NCBI RefSeq assembly: GCF_910579365.1
Contig: NZ_CAJTUX010000015.1
Location: 1 to 46,680 of the forward strand
DNA from: an uncultured Oscillibacter sp.
GTDB lineage: Bacteria > Bacillota > Clostridia > Oscillospirales > Oscillospiraceae
Direction: 5' to 3'
Length of the DNA: 46,680 nucleotides
Below are positions 1 through 7,090 of this stretch, one piece after another; the stretch's first letter is position 1; every line of letters starts with the position of its first letter. Under the pieces are notes generated by a model. It was not told the DNA's origin. It ran no database searches and saw only the letters and a program-made list of their open reading frames with translations. A program made the translations under genes and the position numbers.

Positions 1-21
1 GGGGGGGGGGGGGGGGGGGGG
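1..21. other. Homopolymer G run at window edge, probable artefact
   Basis: Twenty-one consecutive G residues open the window and cut into the reading frame of the HNH gene that follows, where they would encode a run of prolines on the minus strand. Such a run is typical of sequencing or gap-filling artefacts and has no counterpart elsewhere in the window. I treat it as an assembly edge. Confidence 0.7.
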
Positions 22-329
22 AATAGCCCGAGGGCGTGCGCCCGGCGCGTGTTCTCCGCAATCGTACACCACTCGAGCTGGCTGGCGCGGTTATCATGCT
101 TATCGCCCCGTTTATGGTCCACAACAGGATAGCCGTGCGGGTTCGGCACGAACATTTTGGCGACGAGTAAATGCACTTTCACATTGCGGCCATTCAAGCT
201 GACTCGCAGATAACCGCGCCGATCGTCGAATGGCTTTAGCACACGCCCGGAGTCTTTACGCCGGATTTGCCCCAAGCGGTTGATCTCATACTCGGGAAAC
301 TCCGGGATCGTGTGCCAGACGATTTTCAT
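22..329 (-). CDS. NUMOD4/HNH homing-type endonuclease, 3' end missing
   Basis: The minus-strand frame begins MKIVWHTIPEFPEYEINRLG, a NUMOD4 DNA-binding motif. It continues into an HNH_3-type core with VDHKRGDKHDNRASQLEW, where DH and the later N residues form the His-metal finger, and then an NTRRAHALG tail. Such proteins are small phage endonucleases that nick or cut double-stranded DNA and are often freestanding homing genes. The start codon overlaps the stop of the upstream DUF2815 gene by one base (TGATG), which suggests translational coupling in the early operon. The C-terminus runs into the poly-G block, so the true end is not visible. About 100 residues are present, near the full size of this family. 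Confidence 0.75.
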
Positions 330-898
330 CAGCCCAGGAGATCGTCGTCGCCGTCTTCGTCTTCCCAGTCGTCGTCCCAGTCGGAGTCGGTGACCACGCC
401 ACCGGCCAGAGGCTCGCCGTCCTCCAGCTTCATGATCCCATTGAGGCCCGCGGAGATACCCTTGTTGCCGTTGGTGTCGTAAACGTAGAAGTTGATGATC
501 GCGCGGCCGTAGCAGCCGGAGTAGAGCTCGGAGGGCTCGGTGATCGGGGTCTTATCGGCGTAGACCAGGACGGGCTTGTTGTTGGAGCTGACGGTGATGA
601 CGTAGCAGCCCTTGCACTCGGGGCCGAACTCGCCGCCGTTGGGGCGCTCACCGTCGCCGTCGTGCAGCGTGCTCTTGAGGCTGGAAGGCAGCTTCTTCCC
701 GGAGTGCTTCTGCATGTAGGCGGCCTTCGCGGCCTCCATAGCGGCCTTGATCTTCTTGACGGTGGCCTTGTCGGTCTTGGGGATCAGCAGCGTCGTGCTA
801 TACTTCTCCTGGGCGCCCTCCTGAGCGGCGCGCGGAGTGAAGAGGTTGTTGTAGCTGAAACGGACCTTTCCGGTAGTAATCTGAGTAGCAGCAGCCAT
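329..898 (-). CDS. DUF2815 phage ssDNA-binding-like protein
   Basis: This 189-aa protein opens MAAATQITTGKVRFSYNNLF and matches the DUF2815 family of phage early proteins, considered OB-fold single-stranded-DNA-binding proteins of the T7 gp2.5 kind. A lysine-rich helical segment (about residues 42-70) and a GRAIINFYVYD strand in the second half are visible. The last 20 residues are almost all Asp, Glu and Trp, ending DDDLLG, which is the usual acidic tail of SSB-like proteins that recruits replication partners. AAAAGGAGAATG precedes the start. It lies with DUF2800 in the early operon, so a role in phage replication or recombination is likely. The assignment rests on family resemblance. Confidence 0.8.
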   Translation of the reverse strand: MAAATQITTGKVRFSYNNLFTPRAAQEGAQEKYSTTLLIPKTDKATVKKIKAAMEAAKAAYMQKHSGKKLPSSLKSTLHDGDGERPNGGEFGPECKGCYVITVSSNNKPVLVYADKTPITEPSELYSGCYGRAIINFYVYDTNGNKGISAGLNGIMKLEDGEPLAGGVVTDSDWDDDWEDEDGDDDLLG

Positions 899-919
899 TT
901 TTACATTCTCCTTTTTCAG

Positions 920-1450
920 TTATTGATTGATGAATACCTCGGCGTACTGGACGCCGAACTCCAACGCCTCTTGGTGCGTATTGAAGTAAATATCAATGCG
1001 GTTTTCCTTGATCGCGCCGCCTACGTCTTCGGCGATATAGGTATGGCCGTTGATAACGACCTCGGACCCAATAGGGATAACGTCAGGATCGACCGCGATC
1101 GTGCGTCCGGCCGTTACCTGATAGCCATAGGCCGTAATCCCATAGTAAGGATCGCCTGGGGCTTTGTCGCAGCACTTTTCACAAGCGCAATATGCTGTCA
1201 GCTTGAACTCTCCCAGGGAGATAAGCGAGGGCGTCGGCTCGGGAGAAGCAGTCTCCGCTTGCGGCACAGGAACCGCCTGCTGGAGCGCCGGCGTCGGCGC
1301 AGGGGAAGCAATCTCTTTCGGAGCGAACGGGCGGAACATCAGGGAAACGGCCAGGGCAAGAAGCAGAACCAGGATCACGAACCACTGTATGCGAATCACT
1401 CTGGCCTGACGATTGTACCTCGCGCGGAAAACGCCGGCGACCTGCTCCAT
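920..1450 (-). CDS. Membrane-anchored 3D-domain (RlpA/YuiC-like) protein
   Basis: The 176-aa protein has a basic N-terminus, one transmembrane segment at about residues 23-40 (WFVILVLLLALAVSLMF), a Pro/Ala/Glu-rich linker, and a C-terminal 3D domain. The domain carries TAYCACEKCC, TAGRTIAVDPDVIPIGS and the three conserved Asp residues, the last in ENRIDIYF. 3D domains have a double-psi beta-barrel fold and act as lytic transglycosylases or peptidoglycan-binding modules in MltA and Rpf-type proteins. Its place inside a phage early operon is unusual but recurs in Clostridia phages. Extracytoplasmic orientation (N-in, domain out) is inferred. The start lies three bases after the stop of the DUF2800 gene. 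Confidence 0.75.
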   Translation of the reverse strand: MEQVAGVFRARYNRQARVIRIQWFVILVLLLALAVSLMFRPFAPKEIASPAPTPALQQAVPVPQAETASPEPTPSLISLGEFKLTAYCACEKCCDKAPGDPYYGITAYGYQVTAGRTIAVDPDVIPIGSEVVINGHTYIAEDVGGAIKENRIDIYFNTHQEALEFGVQYAEVFINQ

Positions 1451-1452
1451 AA

Positions 1453-2619
1453 CTACGCCCCCTCGTCAAACGCGGCGAGCACCTGCTCCTCAAACTGATA
1501 AGCCGGTCGCTTGTCTTTTTCAGGGGCAAGCGTAGGCGCGCCCTGGGGCTTAACGATCAGGTCTTTTAAGACCTCGGCGATTGCCTTCTTGCCAAAGTCC
1601 TTCTCCATCTTCGTGAGGGTAATGAGCTTGCGCTCATAGAGAAGAGCCTCGTCGTACCCTGCGGCCTTCATAGCCGCAACGACCTGATCCTCGTCGGTGA
1701 ACCTGCGATTGCTGCGGCCCTCAACCATTTTCCAGCCGGTCACTTCCTCGCCGGCGGTCAGGGCTTTAGAAACGAGCTCCTTCAGGTCCTTCAGCCAGCC
1801 CTCAATATCGTCGGCCTTCGCCAGGATCGCGCCCGCTTCTTCGGCGGTGATGGTCAGCGGATCGGGACTTTCGTCGAAAAGCGCCAGGTTCTTATCGGTC
1901 CTTGCTTTACACTGCGCTCTGGCGCGGCAGAAGCGACAGGTCTCCTCGCTGGGCGCGAACTCGCCTTCGCCCTTATCCGCGAGCTTTGCCCGCGGCTTGA
2001 CGGTCTTGGTCCCCCAGGACTTGAGCTCCTTAACCGAAAGCTCGGCAGAGTCGCAAACGCCGGAGAGGCGAGGCTGGAAGATCGTCATTCGGACCGTCTG
2101 AATGTCGTACAGCGGCTCGTACTCTGCGAGCGCCCCCAGGCCATAGAGCTTCATCTGCGGATTGCCTTCGGCCTCGACGCGGTGGCCCTTTCCATACTTA
2201 TAGTCGATCACGTCCAGTACAGGCTCGGCGATAATCAGACAGTCGCCGGTGCCGAAGCCTTCGGGCACGTACTTGGAGAAGTCCAGCCGGCTTTCCAGGA
2301 TTACCACGGGATCGGCGCAGACCTTCTTGGCCTCTGTCAGACGTTCCATGATAAACTTGGCGTAGGACTCAGCGTGCTCCAGCATTTCATCAGTGAAGTA
2401 AGAGCTCTTGCTGAGCTCAGCCAGCTTGTCCTCGTAGGTGTTCTCGTCGATCTCGCCGAGGTAGAAGCGCGTCGTCAGCTCGGCGACCGAGTGGGCCAGC
2501 GTACCCTCCTCAGCATAAGCGCTCGTGGACTTGGGAAATTGCAGCTCAAACCGGGCGCTCGGCGTACAGGCAAGCCAGCGATGGGCGCCGCTGGCAGACA
2601 GGATCGCATGGTCAGCCAT
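1453..2619 (-). CDS. DUF2800 phage protein, RecB/Cas4-like nuclease fold
   Basis: The 388-aa product starts MADHAILSASGAHRWLACTP, the hallmark of DUF2800. These proteins resemble PD-(D/E)XK exonucleases of the RecB/Cas4 type. Visible support includes DVIDYKYGKGHRVEAEGN around residues 135-152, which carries the D and (D/E)xK residues, and a Cys cluster CRFCRARAQCKAR near residue 230, as in iron-sulfur-containing nucleases. The C-terminal third is helical with a KMEKDFGKK segment. It overlaps the preceding gene by 8 nt and is followed at once by the 3D-domain gene. A role in phage recombination or DNA processing is likely. Nuclease activity is inferred from the fold. Confidence 0.8.
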   Translation of the reverse strand: MADHAILSASGAHRWLACTPSARFELQFPKSTSAYAEEGTLAHSVAELTTRFYLGEIDENTYEDKLAELSKSSYFTDEMLEHAESYAKFIMERLTEAKKVCADPVVILESRLDFSKYVPEGFGTGDCLIIAEPVLDVIDYKYGKGHRVEAEGNPQMKLYGLGALAEYEPLYDIQTVRMTIFQPRLSGVCDSAELSVKELKSWGTKTVKPRAKLADKGEGEFAPSEETCRFCRARAQCKARTDKNLALFDESPDPLTITAEEAGAILAKADDIEGWLKDLKELVSKALTAGEEVTGWKMVEGRSNRRFTDEDQVVAAMKAAGYDEALLYERKLITLTKMEKDFGKKAIAEVLKDLIVKPQGAPTLAPEKDKRPAYQFEEQVLAAFDEGA

Positions 2620-3073
2620 TCGCAGCCATCAGCCTTTCCATCAGGGCTGGGTAGTCCTCCTCCTTGATGTCGGACAGCTTCTTGCCGCCGAACTCGGCGA
2701 AGATAGCGGACAGCTCCTCGCGCTTGCCGGCCTTAGAGAGGGCCGTCGCGACGGCCCGCACGTCGGTCTTGGAGACCTTCTTGGACTCAGGCCCAGGCTC
2801 AGAAGGGAACGCACCGGGCTTGCCATCCGCAGTCTCGCTCGCAGCCGTGCCCTCGTTCTTGGCAGGGGCAGAGGTCTCGCCGGTGCCGGCAAACGTAGGG
2901 CCCTCGGTCTCGGTCTTGCCCGGCGCCTTGCCCAGCCGGGCGAGGGCCTCCCGAGTGACCGCCTCGCCCAAAGCGTCGGGGTCGATTGCGGCCTTGGGAA
3001 CGAGCGAGCTGACAACCTGCTCCAGGGTCTCGGTGCTGGGGTCATAGGTGATCTCGATTTTGATTTGCGCCAT
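2612..3073 (-). CDS. Phage early protein of unknown function
   Basis: The product is 153 aa, starting MAQIKIEITYDPSTETLEQV. The start at 3073 is chosen over an upstream in-frame ATG because AAAGGAGGAAAAGAACA sits directly before it. Residues about 50-100 are a low-complexity Ala/Gly/Pro/Glu linker. The C-terminal part (DVRAVATALSKAGKREELSA and on) is a conserved helical segment ending SDIKEEDYPALMERLMAANG, as in phage proteins that join a short N-terminal domain to a helical tail. It overlaps DUF2800 by 8 nt, so the two are probably translated together. No enzymatic motif is seen. Confidence 0.6.
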   Translation of the reverse strand: MAQIKIEITYDPSTETLEQVVSSLVPKAAIDPDALGEAVTREALARLGKAPGKTETEGPTFAGTGETSAPAKNEGTAASETADGKPGAFPSEPGPESKKVSKTDVRAVATALSKAGKREELSAIFAEFGGKKLSDIKEEDYPALMERLMAANG

Positions 3074-3089
3074 TGTTCTTTTCCTCCTT

Positions 3090-3455
3090 TTAATTTGTAA
3101 CATCGCACATTTGCAGGATGTTCTCAATGTTCACGCCGCGCGCGCCAAGCTCTGCCAACATAGCTTGGAAAAGCGGCGTGCCTTTAACATAAGAAACCAG
3201 CTCCTCACTGGACAAACTGGTAACATTTTGTAAGGACTGCCGACGGTCACACTGGTTATACGCGGTCCACACAACTTCCGAAAAGGCCGTGCTCTCAATG
3301 TCCGAAATCAAGATGGACAATACTCGATCCGGTTTTTGAACCAACATTTTTGCGGTATTAAGCAAGTGCGTTGTTTCCATAGCGCGAATAGGGACCGCTA
3401 TTCCGCAAGCTGGCAGCCAAGTGTCGGGATAATCAAATCTGGTTTTCATTACCAA
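3090..3455 (-). CDS. Phage early hypothetical protein
   Basis: This is a 121-aa protein with a possible TTG start at 3455, six bases after AGGAGG; an in-frame ATG two codons later (3449) is the alternative. The sequence (MKTRFDYPDTWLPACGIAVP near the start, then FSEVVWTAYNQCDRRQSLQN) is globular and mildly hydrophobic with no motif I recognise. The gene before it ends inside its first codons, giving a 23-nt overlap. It sits among phage early genes and precedes the DUF2800 block, so a role in early phage development is inferred from position only. Confidence 0.5.
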   Translation of the reverse strand: MVMKTRFDYPDTWLPACGIAVPIRAMETTHLLNTAKMLVQKPDRVLSILISDIESTAFSEVVWTAYNQCDRRQSLQNVTSLSSEELVSYVKGTPLFQAMLAELGARGVNIENILQMCDVTN

Positions 3456-3588
3456 CTTCTTCCTCCTTAGATTTTTTCCAGGCCTGAAAGGCCTTAAGGT
3501 TGACGGGGTCCTGGTAGAAGGTTTTCGCGAAGTCGAGGATCAGGGAGCACGCCAGCTCCTCGCTCTGTTGAATCGTTGCCCCTTCCAT
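3433..3588 (-). CDS. Small phage early protein, 51 aa
   Basis: A short frame starts at ATG 3588 and reads MEGATIQQSEELACSLILDF, continuing with a helical segment to a Lys/Glu-rich end and stopping at 3433. It lies between the Cro-like gene and the 121-aa gene and overlaps the latter by 23 nt. The ribosome-binding site of that next gene lies inside its 3' end. The amphipathic composition and tiling with neighbours support a real gene, but its own ribosome-binding site is weak (CGCCGGA). Confidence 0.5.
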   Translation of the reverse strand: MEGATIQQSEELACSLILDFAKTFYQDPVNLKAFQAWKKSKEEEVGNENQI

Positions 3589-3602
3589 TCCGGCGCTTGT
3601 TC

Positions 3603-3618
3603 GTTTCCTTTAGGAAAC
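3603..3618. promoter_or_regulatory. Perfect palindrome, possible repressor operator
   Basis: GTTTCCTTTAGGAAAC is a perfect inverted repeat (6-bp arms, 4-bp centre) across the 3' end of the Cro-like gene. Related half-sites, TGTTTCCTTAAGG at 3849 and the reverse of CCTAAACGAAAC at about 3901, occur in the divergent promoter region. This suggests a shared operator for one of the two phage repressors. Confidence 0.4.
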
Positions 3619-3825
3619 TTCCCGCGCAAAAAAAATCTTGTTGCGGGTGTCCATCGAAAGATTCAGTCTTTCCTCGCAGCTCATGACTTCGCCGAGAGTA
3701 AACTGAACCTTGCCACGCATACGCCGGTTGAGCGCGGACGGACTGATCTTGCAGACCTGAGCGAGCTCTTTCATCGAGCAGTCCGCGTCGATCATTGCGT
3801 GCCGAAGGGCTTTCGCGTTAAGCAT
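3610..3825 (-). CDS. Cro/CI-type HTH regulator, 71 aa
   Basis: The 71-aa product is a compact helix-turn-helix protein: MLNAKALRHAMIDADCSMKE, then LAQVCKISPSALNRRMRGK as the turn and recognition helix. It is translated from ATG 3825 behind AGGAGGCCGCCT. It is the first gene of the leftward early operon and faces the LexA/CI-like repressor across 195 bp, which is the classic Cro position. The likely role is to bind operators in that region and favour lytic growth. HTH identity is seen directly; the Cro role is inferred from position and size. Confidence 0.7.
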   Translation of the reverse strand: MLNAKALRHAMIDADCSMKELAQVCKISPSALNRRMRGKVQFTLGEVMSCEERLNLSMDTRNKIFFAREVS

Positions 3826-4020
3826 AGGCGGCCTCCTTTCTCCTAAAATGTTTCCTTAAGGCTACTTAATCATAACACGTCTCATTTGATTTGTAAATAG
3901 CCTAAACGAAACTTTTTTATTTTTTCTGAAAAAAGCGTTTCCTTTTTGACCCACTCGCGTTATAATGACGTTAGGCTGTCTCATAAGACCTAAGCAGGTC
4001 ACTAAAAGGAGGTAATTCGC
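3826..4020. promoter_or_regulatory. Divergent lysis-lysogeny control region
   Basis: This 195-bp AT-rich interval separates the Cro-like (minus) and CI-like (plus) genes. A perfect -10 TATAAT lies at 3961-3966 for the repressor gene, with a poor -35 about 17 bp upstream; AAAAGGAGG lies just before ATG 4021. Repeated half-sites are visible: TAAGGCTAC (3857), TAGCCTAAA (3897) and TTAGGCTGT (3970), with CCTAAG following. These are the expected binding sites for the two phage repressors. The poor -35 suggests that the repressor promoter is activated or weak. Confidence 0.5.
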
Positions 4021-4644
4021 ATGACTATGGGCGATCGTATTCATATACTTCGTAAGGACAAAGGCTTGACCCTTGAAGATATAGGCCGCGCGGCGGGTGT
4101 TGCTAAGAGCACGGTGCGCAAATGGGAGAGCGGAAGTATTACCAGCATAAGGACTGATAAAGTCCAGAAGGTCGCTGCGGCCCTGGGCACTACTCTGGAA
4201 TACCTTTTGAATGGGGTGGAGGACAGCGGAACTCTTTATAAAAATATGGAGCCTCTTCCGCAGACCAGACCTGTGCCCGTGATTGGAAATATCGCTTGCG
4301 GTACGCCGATTTTAGCCGAGGAAAATGTAGAGGACTATGCGGAGCTCGATATTAGGGTCAAGGCCGACTTCGCGCTTCGCTGTCACGGCGACAGCATGGT
4401 CAACGCCCATATCTTCGATGGTGATCTTGTGTTCATCCGCAAACAACCCGACGTGGAAAACGGAGAAATTGCTGCGGTGGTGATCGACGGAGAGGCTACC
4501 CTCAAGCGAGTCTACAAATATCCGAACCGTATCGAGCTACGCCCCGAAAATCCCTTGTTTCCCGTTATGCAGTACGAAGACGCCGAGCTTGAGACAATCA
4601 GGATCATCGGCAAGGCCGTTTCATTCCTCGGCCAGGTACGCTAA
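4021..4644 (+). CDS. LexA/CI-like phage repressor with S24 autoprotease domain
   Basis: The 207-aa protein has an N-terminal XRE helix-turn-helix (residues about 5-60, LTLEDIGRAAGVAKSTVRKW) and a C-terminal S24 peptidase domain. The self-cleavage site is the Cys93-Gly94 bond in NIACGTPIL. The catalytic Ser is S125 in HGDSM and the general-base Lys is K162 in GEATLKRV. Proteins of this kind maintain lysogeny and cleave themselves when RecA is activated, giving SOS induction. Its stop overlaps the ATG of the HNH gene by one base, and HNH and integrase follow in the same direction, so the three genes form a lysogeny operon. The order and catalytic dyad make this a confident call. Confidence 0.92.
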   Translation: MTMGDRIHILRKDKGLTLEDIGRAAGVAKSTVRKWESGSITSIRTDKVQKVAAALGTTLEYLLNGVEDSGTLYKNMEPLPQTRPVPVIGNIACGTPILAEENVEDYAELDIRVKADFALRCHGDSMVNAHIFDGDLVFIRKQPDVENGEIAAVVIDGEATLKRVYKYPNRIELRPENPLFPVMQYEDAELETIRIIGKAVSFLGQVR

Positions 4645-5408
4645 TGGGGAAGGGCAAACCGTGGACCAGGGAGGACGTCATTATTGCATACGCGCTTTAT
4701 TGCGTGATACCTTTCTCAAAGGTCAATAACAGCAATCAGACGATCAAGGACGCCGCAGCTATTATGGAACGGTCGCTCGCGTCGCTCAAAATGCGGATAT
4801 GCAATCTTGCCGCGCTGGACCCTGACTTTTTAGCCACCGGCCGCGCTGGACTTACCAGCGTCGCGAACTTAGATCGAGAGGTTTACGCCGAATTTTCAAG
4901 CGACTGGCAGCGTTTGAGCTCGACCGCTGAGGAACTGCTTGGACTTCCCATCTTTGACATTGCCGAGCCAATCTATAATGGCCCGGATAAGCGCCGCAGA
5001 AAGACCTACGCAGAAATATCCGATAAACAGGCAAGGCGGTTTTTCCGCAAGTCTGTCATTGCCGCGTATGAAGGCCGGTGCTGCATATCCGGCATGGCTA
5101 TCCCGCAAATGCTGATCGCCAGCCATATCAAACCTTACGCCGTCAGCGACATTCAAACCGAGCGAGCCAATCCCGCAAACGGTCTCCTGCTTAATGCTTT
5201 TTACGACCGAGCCTTTGACCAAGGTCTTATGACCGTCTTGCCAGACCTCACGATCCTTATTTCCGACCAAGTAAAAGAGGTCTATACAGACGAGCGAACT
5301 CAGGAATGGCTGTACTCGATCGAGGGCACAAAGATCAAACGCCCCGCGAGATTTGCGCCAAATAGGGACTTGCTTGCGTACCATAACGAATACGTCTTTT
5401 TGAGGTAG
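4644..5408 (+). CDS. HNH endonuclease (HNH_2-type) in the lysogeny operon
   Basis: The product is 254 aa. The N-terminal half (WTREDVIIAYALYCVIPFSK) is a helical domain common to HNH restriction-like proteins. The C-terminal half holds RFFRKSVIAAYEGRCCISGM, then ASHIKPY and NPANGLLLNAFYDRAFDQGL, an HNH_2 core with the conserved His, Asn and the Asp-Phe-Asp cluster. It overlaps the repressor stop and ends four bases before the integrase. Family members are McrA-like nucleases often linked to restriction or phage exclusion. Expression with the repressor suggests a superinfection-exclusion or restriction role while the prophage is resident. That role is an inference. Confidence 0.8.
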   Translation: MGKGKPWTREDVIIAYALYCVIPFSKVNNSNQTIKDAAAIMERSLASLKMRICNLAALDPDFLATGRAGLTSVANLDREVYAEFSSDWQRLSSTAEELLGLPIFDIAEPIYNGPDKRRRKTYAEISDKQARRFFRKSVIAAYEGRCCISGMAIPQMLIASHIKPYAVSDIQTERANPANGLLLNAFYDRAFDQGLMTVLPDLTILISDQVKEVYTDERTQEWLYSIEGTKIKRPARFAPNRDLLAYHNEYVFLR

Positions 5409-5412
5409 CGCC

Positions 5413-7005
5413 ATGAAGAATGCGGTAATTTATGCCAGATATAGCGCAGGTCCGAACCAGACCGAGCAGTCGATCGAGGGCCAGTTGCGGGTTTGTACCG
5501 AGTACGCCGAAAAGAACGACCTGCGGATCGTGGGCACGTACATTGACCGGAAAATATCGGGCAAGACAGACAACCGCCGAGAATTTCAAAGAATGATCGA
5601 CGACAGCGGCAAGAAAATCTTTGAGGTCGTCGTCATGTACCAGACCGACCGCTTTGCCCGTAATCGGTATGACAGCGCCGTTTATAAGCACGCCTTGCGG
5701 AAAAACGGCGTCGAGATTAAGTACGCAGTCACGAGCATTCCAGACGGCCCAGAGGGAATCATCCTTGAAAGTCTTATGGAGGGCCTTGCAGAATACTACT
5801 CGGCAGAACTGAGCCAGAAGATCAAACGAGGTATGCGAGAGAGTGCGCTCAAATGTCACAGCACCGGAGCCGGGCACTCGCTGGGGTATCGGACCGCGCC
5901 TGATAAGTCCATCGTGATCGAGCCAGACGGTGCGAAGGCCGTCCAAATTGTTTTCGACATGTATATTAAGGGCCGGAGTCAAGTGGAGATTTGCGACTAT
6001 TTGAATGACCTCGGCTTTCGCACTGCACAGGGCAAGCCGTTCGGCAAGAACAGTGTCAACAAGATCATCAAGAACAAGCGTTATATTGGGGTCTACACCT
6101 ATGACGATATTGTGATCGAGGACGGTATACCTGCCATTATCTCGAAGGACGTTTTTCAGCTTGCTCAGCAAGAAATGGAACGCCGGAGAACTCGCAAGCG
6201 GCCTAAATCGCCGAAAGCTGAATACCTGCTGAGCGGCAAAGCGTTTTGCGGACACTGCCAAAAGCCGTTGACTGGGGTGAGCGGAACCGGCAAAACCGGA
6301 AATAAATGGTACTACTACTATTGCCCCGACTCTCGATCCAAAAAGGGGTGTCACAAAAAGCCGGTGCGCCGGGAGTGGCTGGAGGAGCTGGTCGTCCAGA
6401 AGACCGCCACCGCAGTCTTGCAGCCGGACGTCATTCGGCATATTAGCGAGAAGTGCTTTGAAATGCAGCTGAAATACCGCGAGGACAATAGCGACATCCT
6501 CTTTTATGAGAACAAGCTGGCCGAGGTCAAGAAGGCCATCAAGAACACCCTCAAGGCGATCGAGTCCGGCGTCGTAACGAAAACGCTTCCCGCGCGCCTG
6601 CAAGAGCTTGAGCAAGAGCAGGAGTCCATCGAGGCGGAGCTGACGATCGCTAAGGCGACCGACGTCGTTATCACCCCCGAGCAGATTGAGTATTTACTCT
6701 GGCAATTTTCCAAACCGCAAGAGGGAGAATCCGCAGACGAGTACAGGCGCAGGATCATCAAATGCTTTGTCCATAAGGTTTTCCTGTTTGACGACAAGCT
6801 GCTGATCTACTACAATGTGAGCCGCGACGGTCGGACCCGCGAGCAATCCACAGTGGAGCTCCTGAAGGAGGCCCTTTCTGCGGGGTTCGACCAACGCTTC
6901 TCTGGGTCCACCAAACACGGAAGCCTTGCGTATCAAGGCTTCCGCTTTTTCATCTACTGCCGCAATGCTTCTGGGTTTTTAAATCGCCATAGCCGTAGCG
7001 GTTAA
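5413..7005 (+). CDS. Large serine recombinase (phage integrase)
   Basis: The 530-aa protein has the resolvase catalytic domain first (IYARYSAGPNQTEQSIEGQ, nucleophile S11; YQTDRFARN with the arginines). A recombinase domain follows (GYRTAPDKSIVIEPDGAKAV to NKRYIGVYTYDD). Next comes a zinc ribbon with CGHC, YYCPDSR and a Cys near 318, and then a coiled-coil region around residues 365-415. The length fits phage large serine integrases, which join attP and attB without host factors. The ATG follows GAGGTAGCGCC. The last 30 or so residues read across a strong hairpin at 6919-6953 and look unlike a normal integrase end, so the C-terminus may be an artefact of the att junction. Confidence 0.93.
   Translation: MKNAVIYARYSAGPNQTEQSIEGQLRVCTEYAEKNDLRIVGTYIDRKISGKTDNRREFQRMIDDSGKKIFEVVVMYQTDRFARNRYDSAVYKHALRKNGVEIKYAVTSIPDGPEGIILESLMEGLAEYYSAELSQKIKRGMRESALKCHSTGAGHSLGYRTAPDKSIVIEPDGAKAVQIVFDMYIKGRSQVEICDYLNDLGFRTAQGKPFGKNSVNKIIKNKRYIGVYTYDDIVIEDGIPAIISKDVFQLAQQEMERRRTRKRPKSPKAEYLLSGKAFCGHCQKPLTGVSGTGKTGNKWYYYYCPDSRSKKGCHKKPVRREWLEELVVQKTATAVLQPDVIRHISEKCFEMQLKYREDNSDILFYENKLAEVKKAIKNTLKAIESGVVTKTLPARLQELEQEQESIEAELTIAKATDVVITPEQIEYLLWQFSKPQEGESADEYRRRIIKCFVHKVFLFDDKLLIYYNVSRDGRTREQSTVELLKEALSAGFDQRFSGSTKHGSLAYQGFRFFIYCRNASGFLNRHSRSG
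6919..6953 (+). terminator. Hairpin with T-run inside the integrase 3' end
   Basis: GGAAGCCTTG and CAAGGCTTCC form a 10-bp stem with loop CGTAT, followed by GCTTTTTC. This has the form of an intrinsic terminator on the plus strand but lies about 60 bp before the annotated integrase stop. Either the integrase reads through it or the native stop lay before it. Confidence 0.55.
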
Positions 7006-7055
7006 TATTTAGTTCGTAGCACTTTCTCGATTAAAAATGCACACGGATTTACACA

Positions 7056-7084
7056 CGAAAAAAAGGAAGGGCTTTCGCCCTTCC
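7056..7084 (-). terminator. Intrinsic terminator of the 10.06-7.09 kb operon
   Basis: GGAAGGGC (7065-7072) and GCCCTTCC (7077-7084) form an 8-bp stem with a TTTC loop. On the minus strand this is followed by seven T residues. It stands directly after the stop of the 260-aa gene. The 7006-7055 stretch between integrase and terminator holds no gene and is the expected place for attP. Confidence 0.8.
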
Positions 7085-7090
7085 TCGTTC

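Noticed and set aside
3946..3966. TTGACC as -35 for the TATAAT before the repressor gene
   Set aside because: The spacer would be 9 bp, far too short; only the -10 is kept.
5335..6615. A 426-codon minus-strand frame opposite the integrase
   Set aside because: The integrase on the other strand has clear catalytic motifs; the antisense frame has no ribosome-binding site or recognisable domain.
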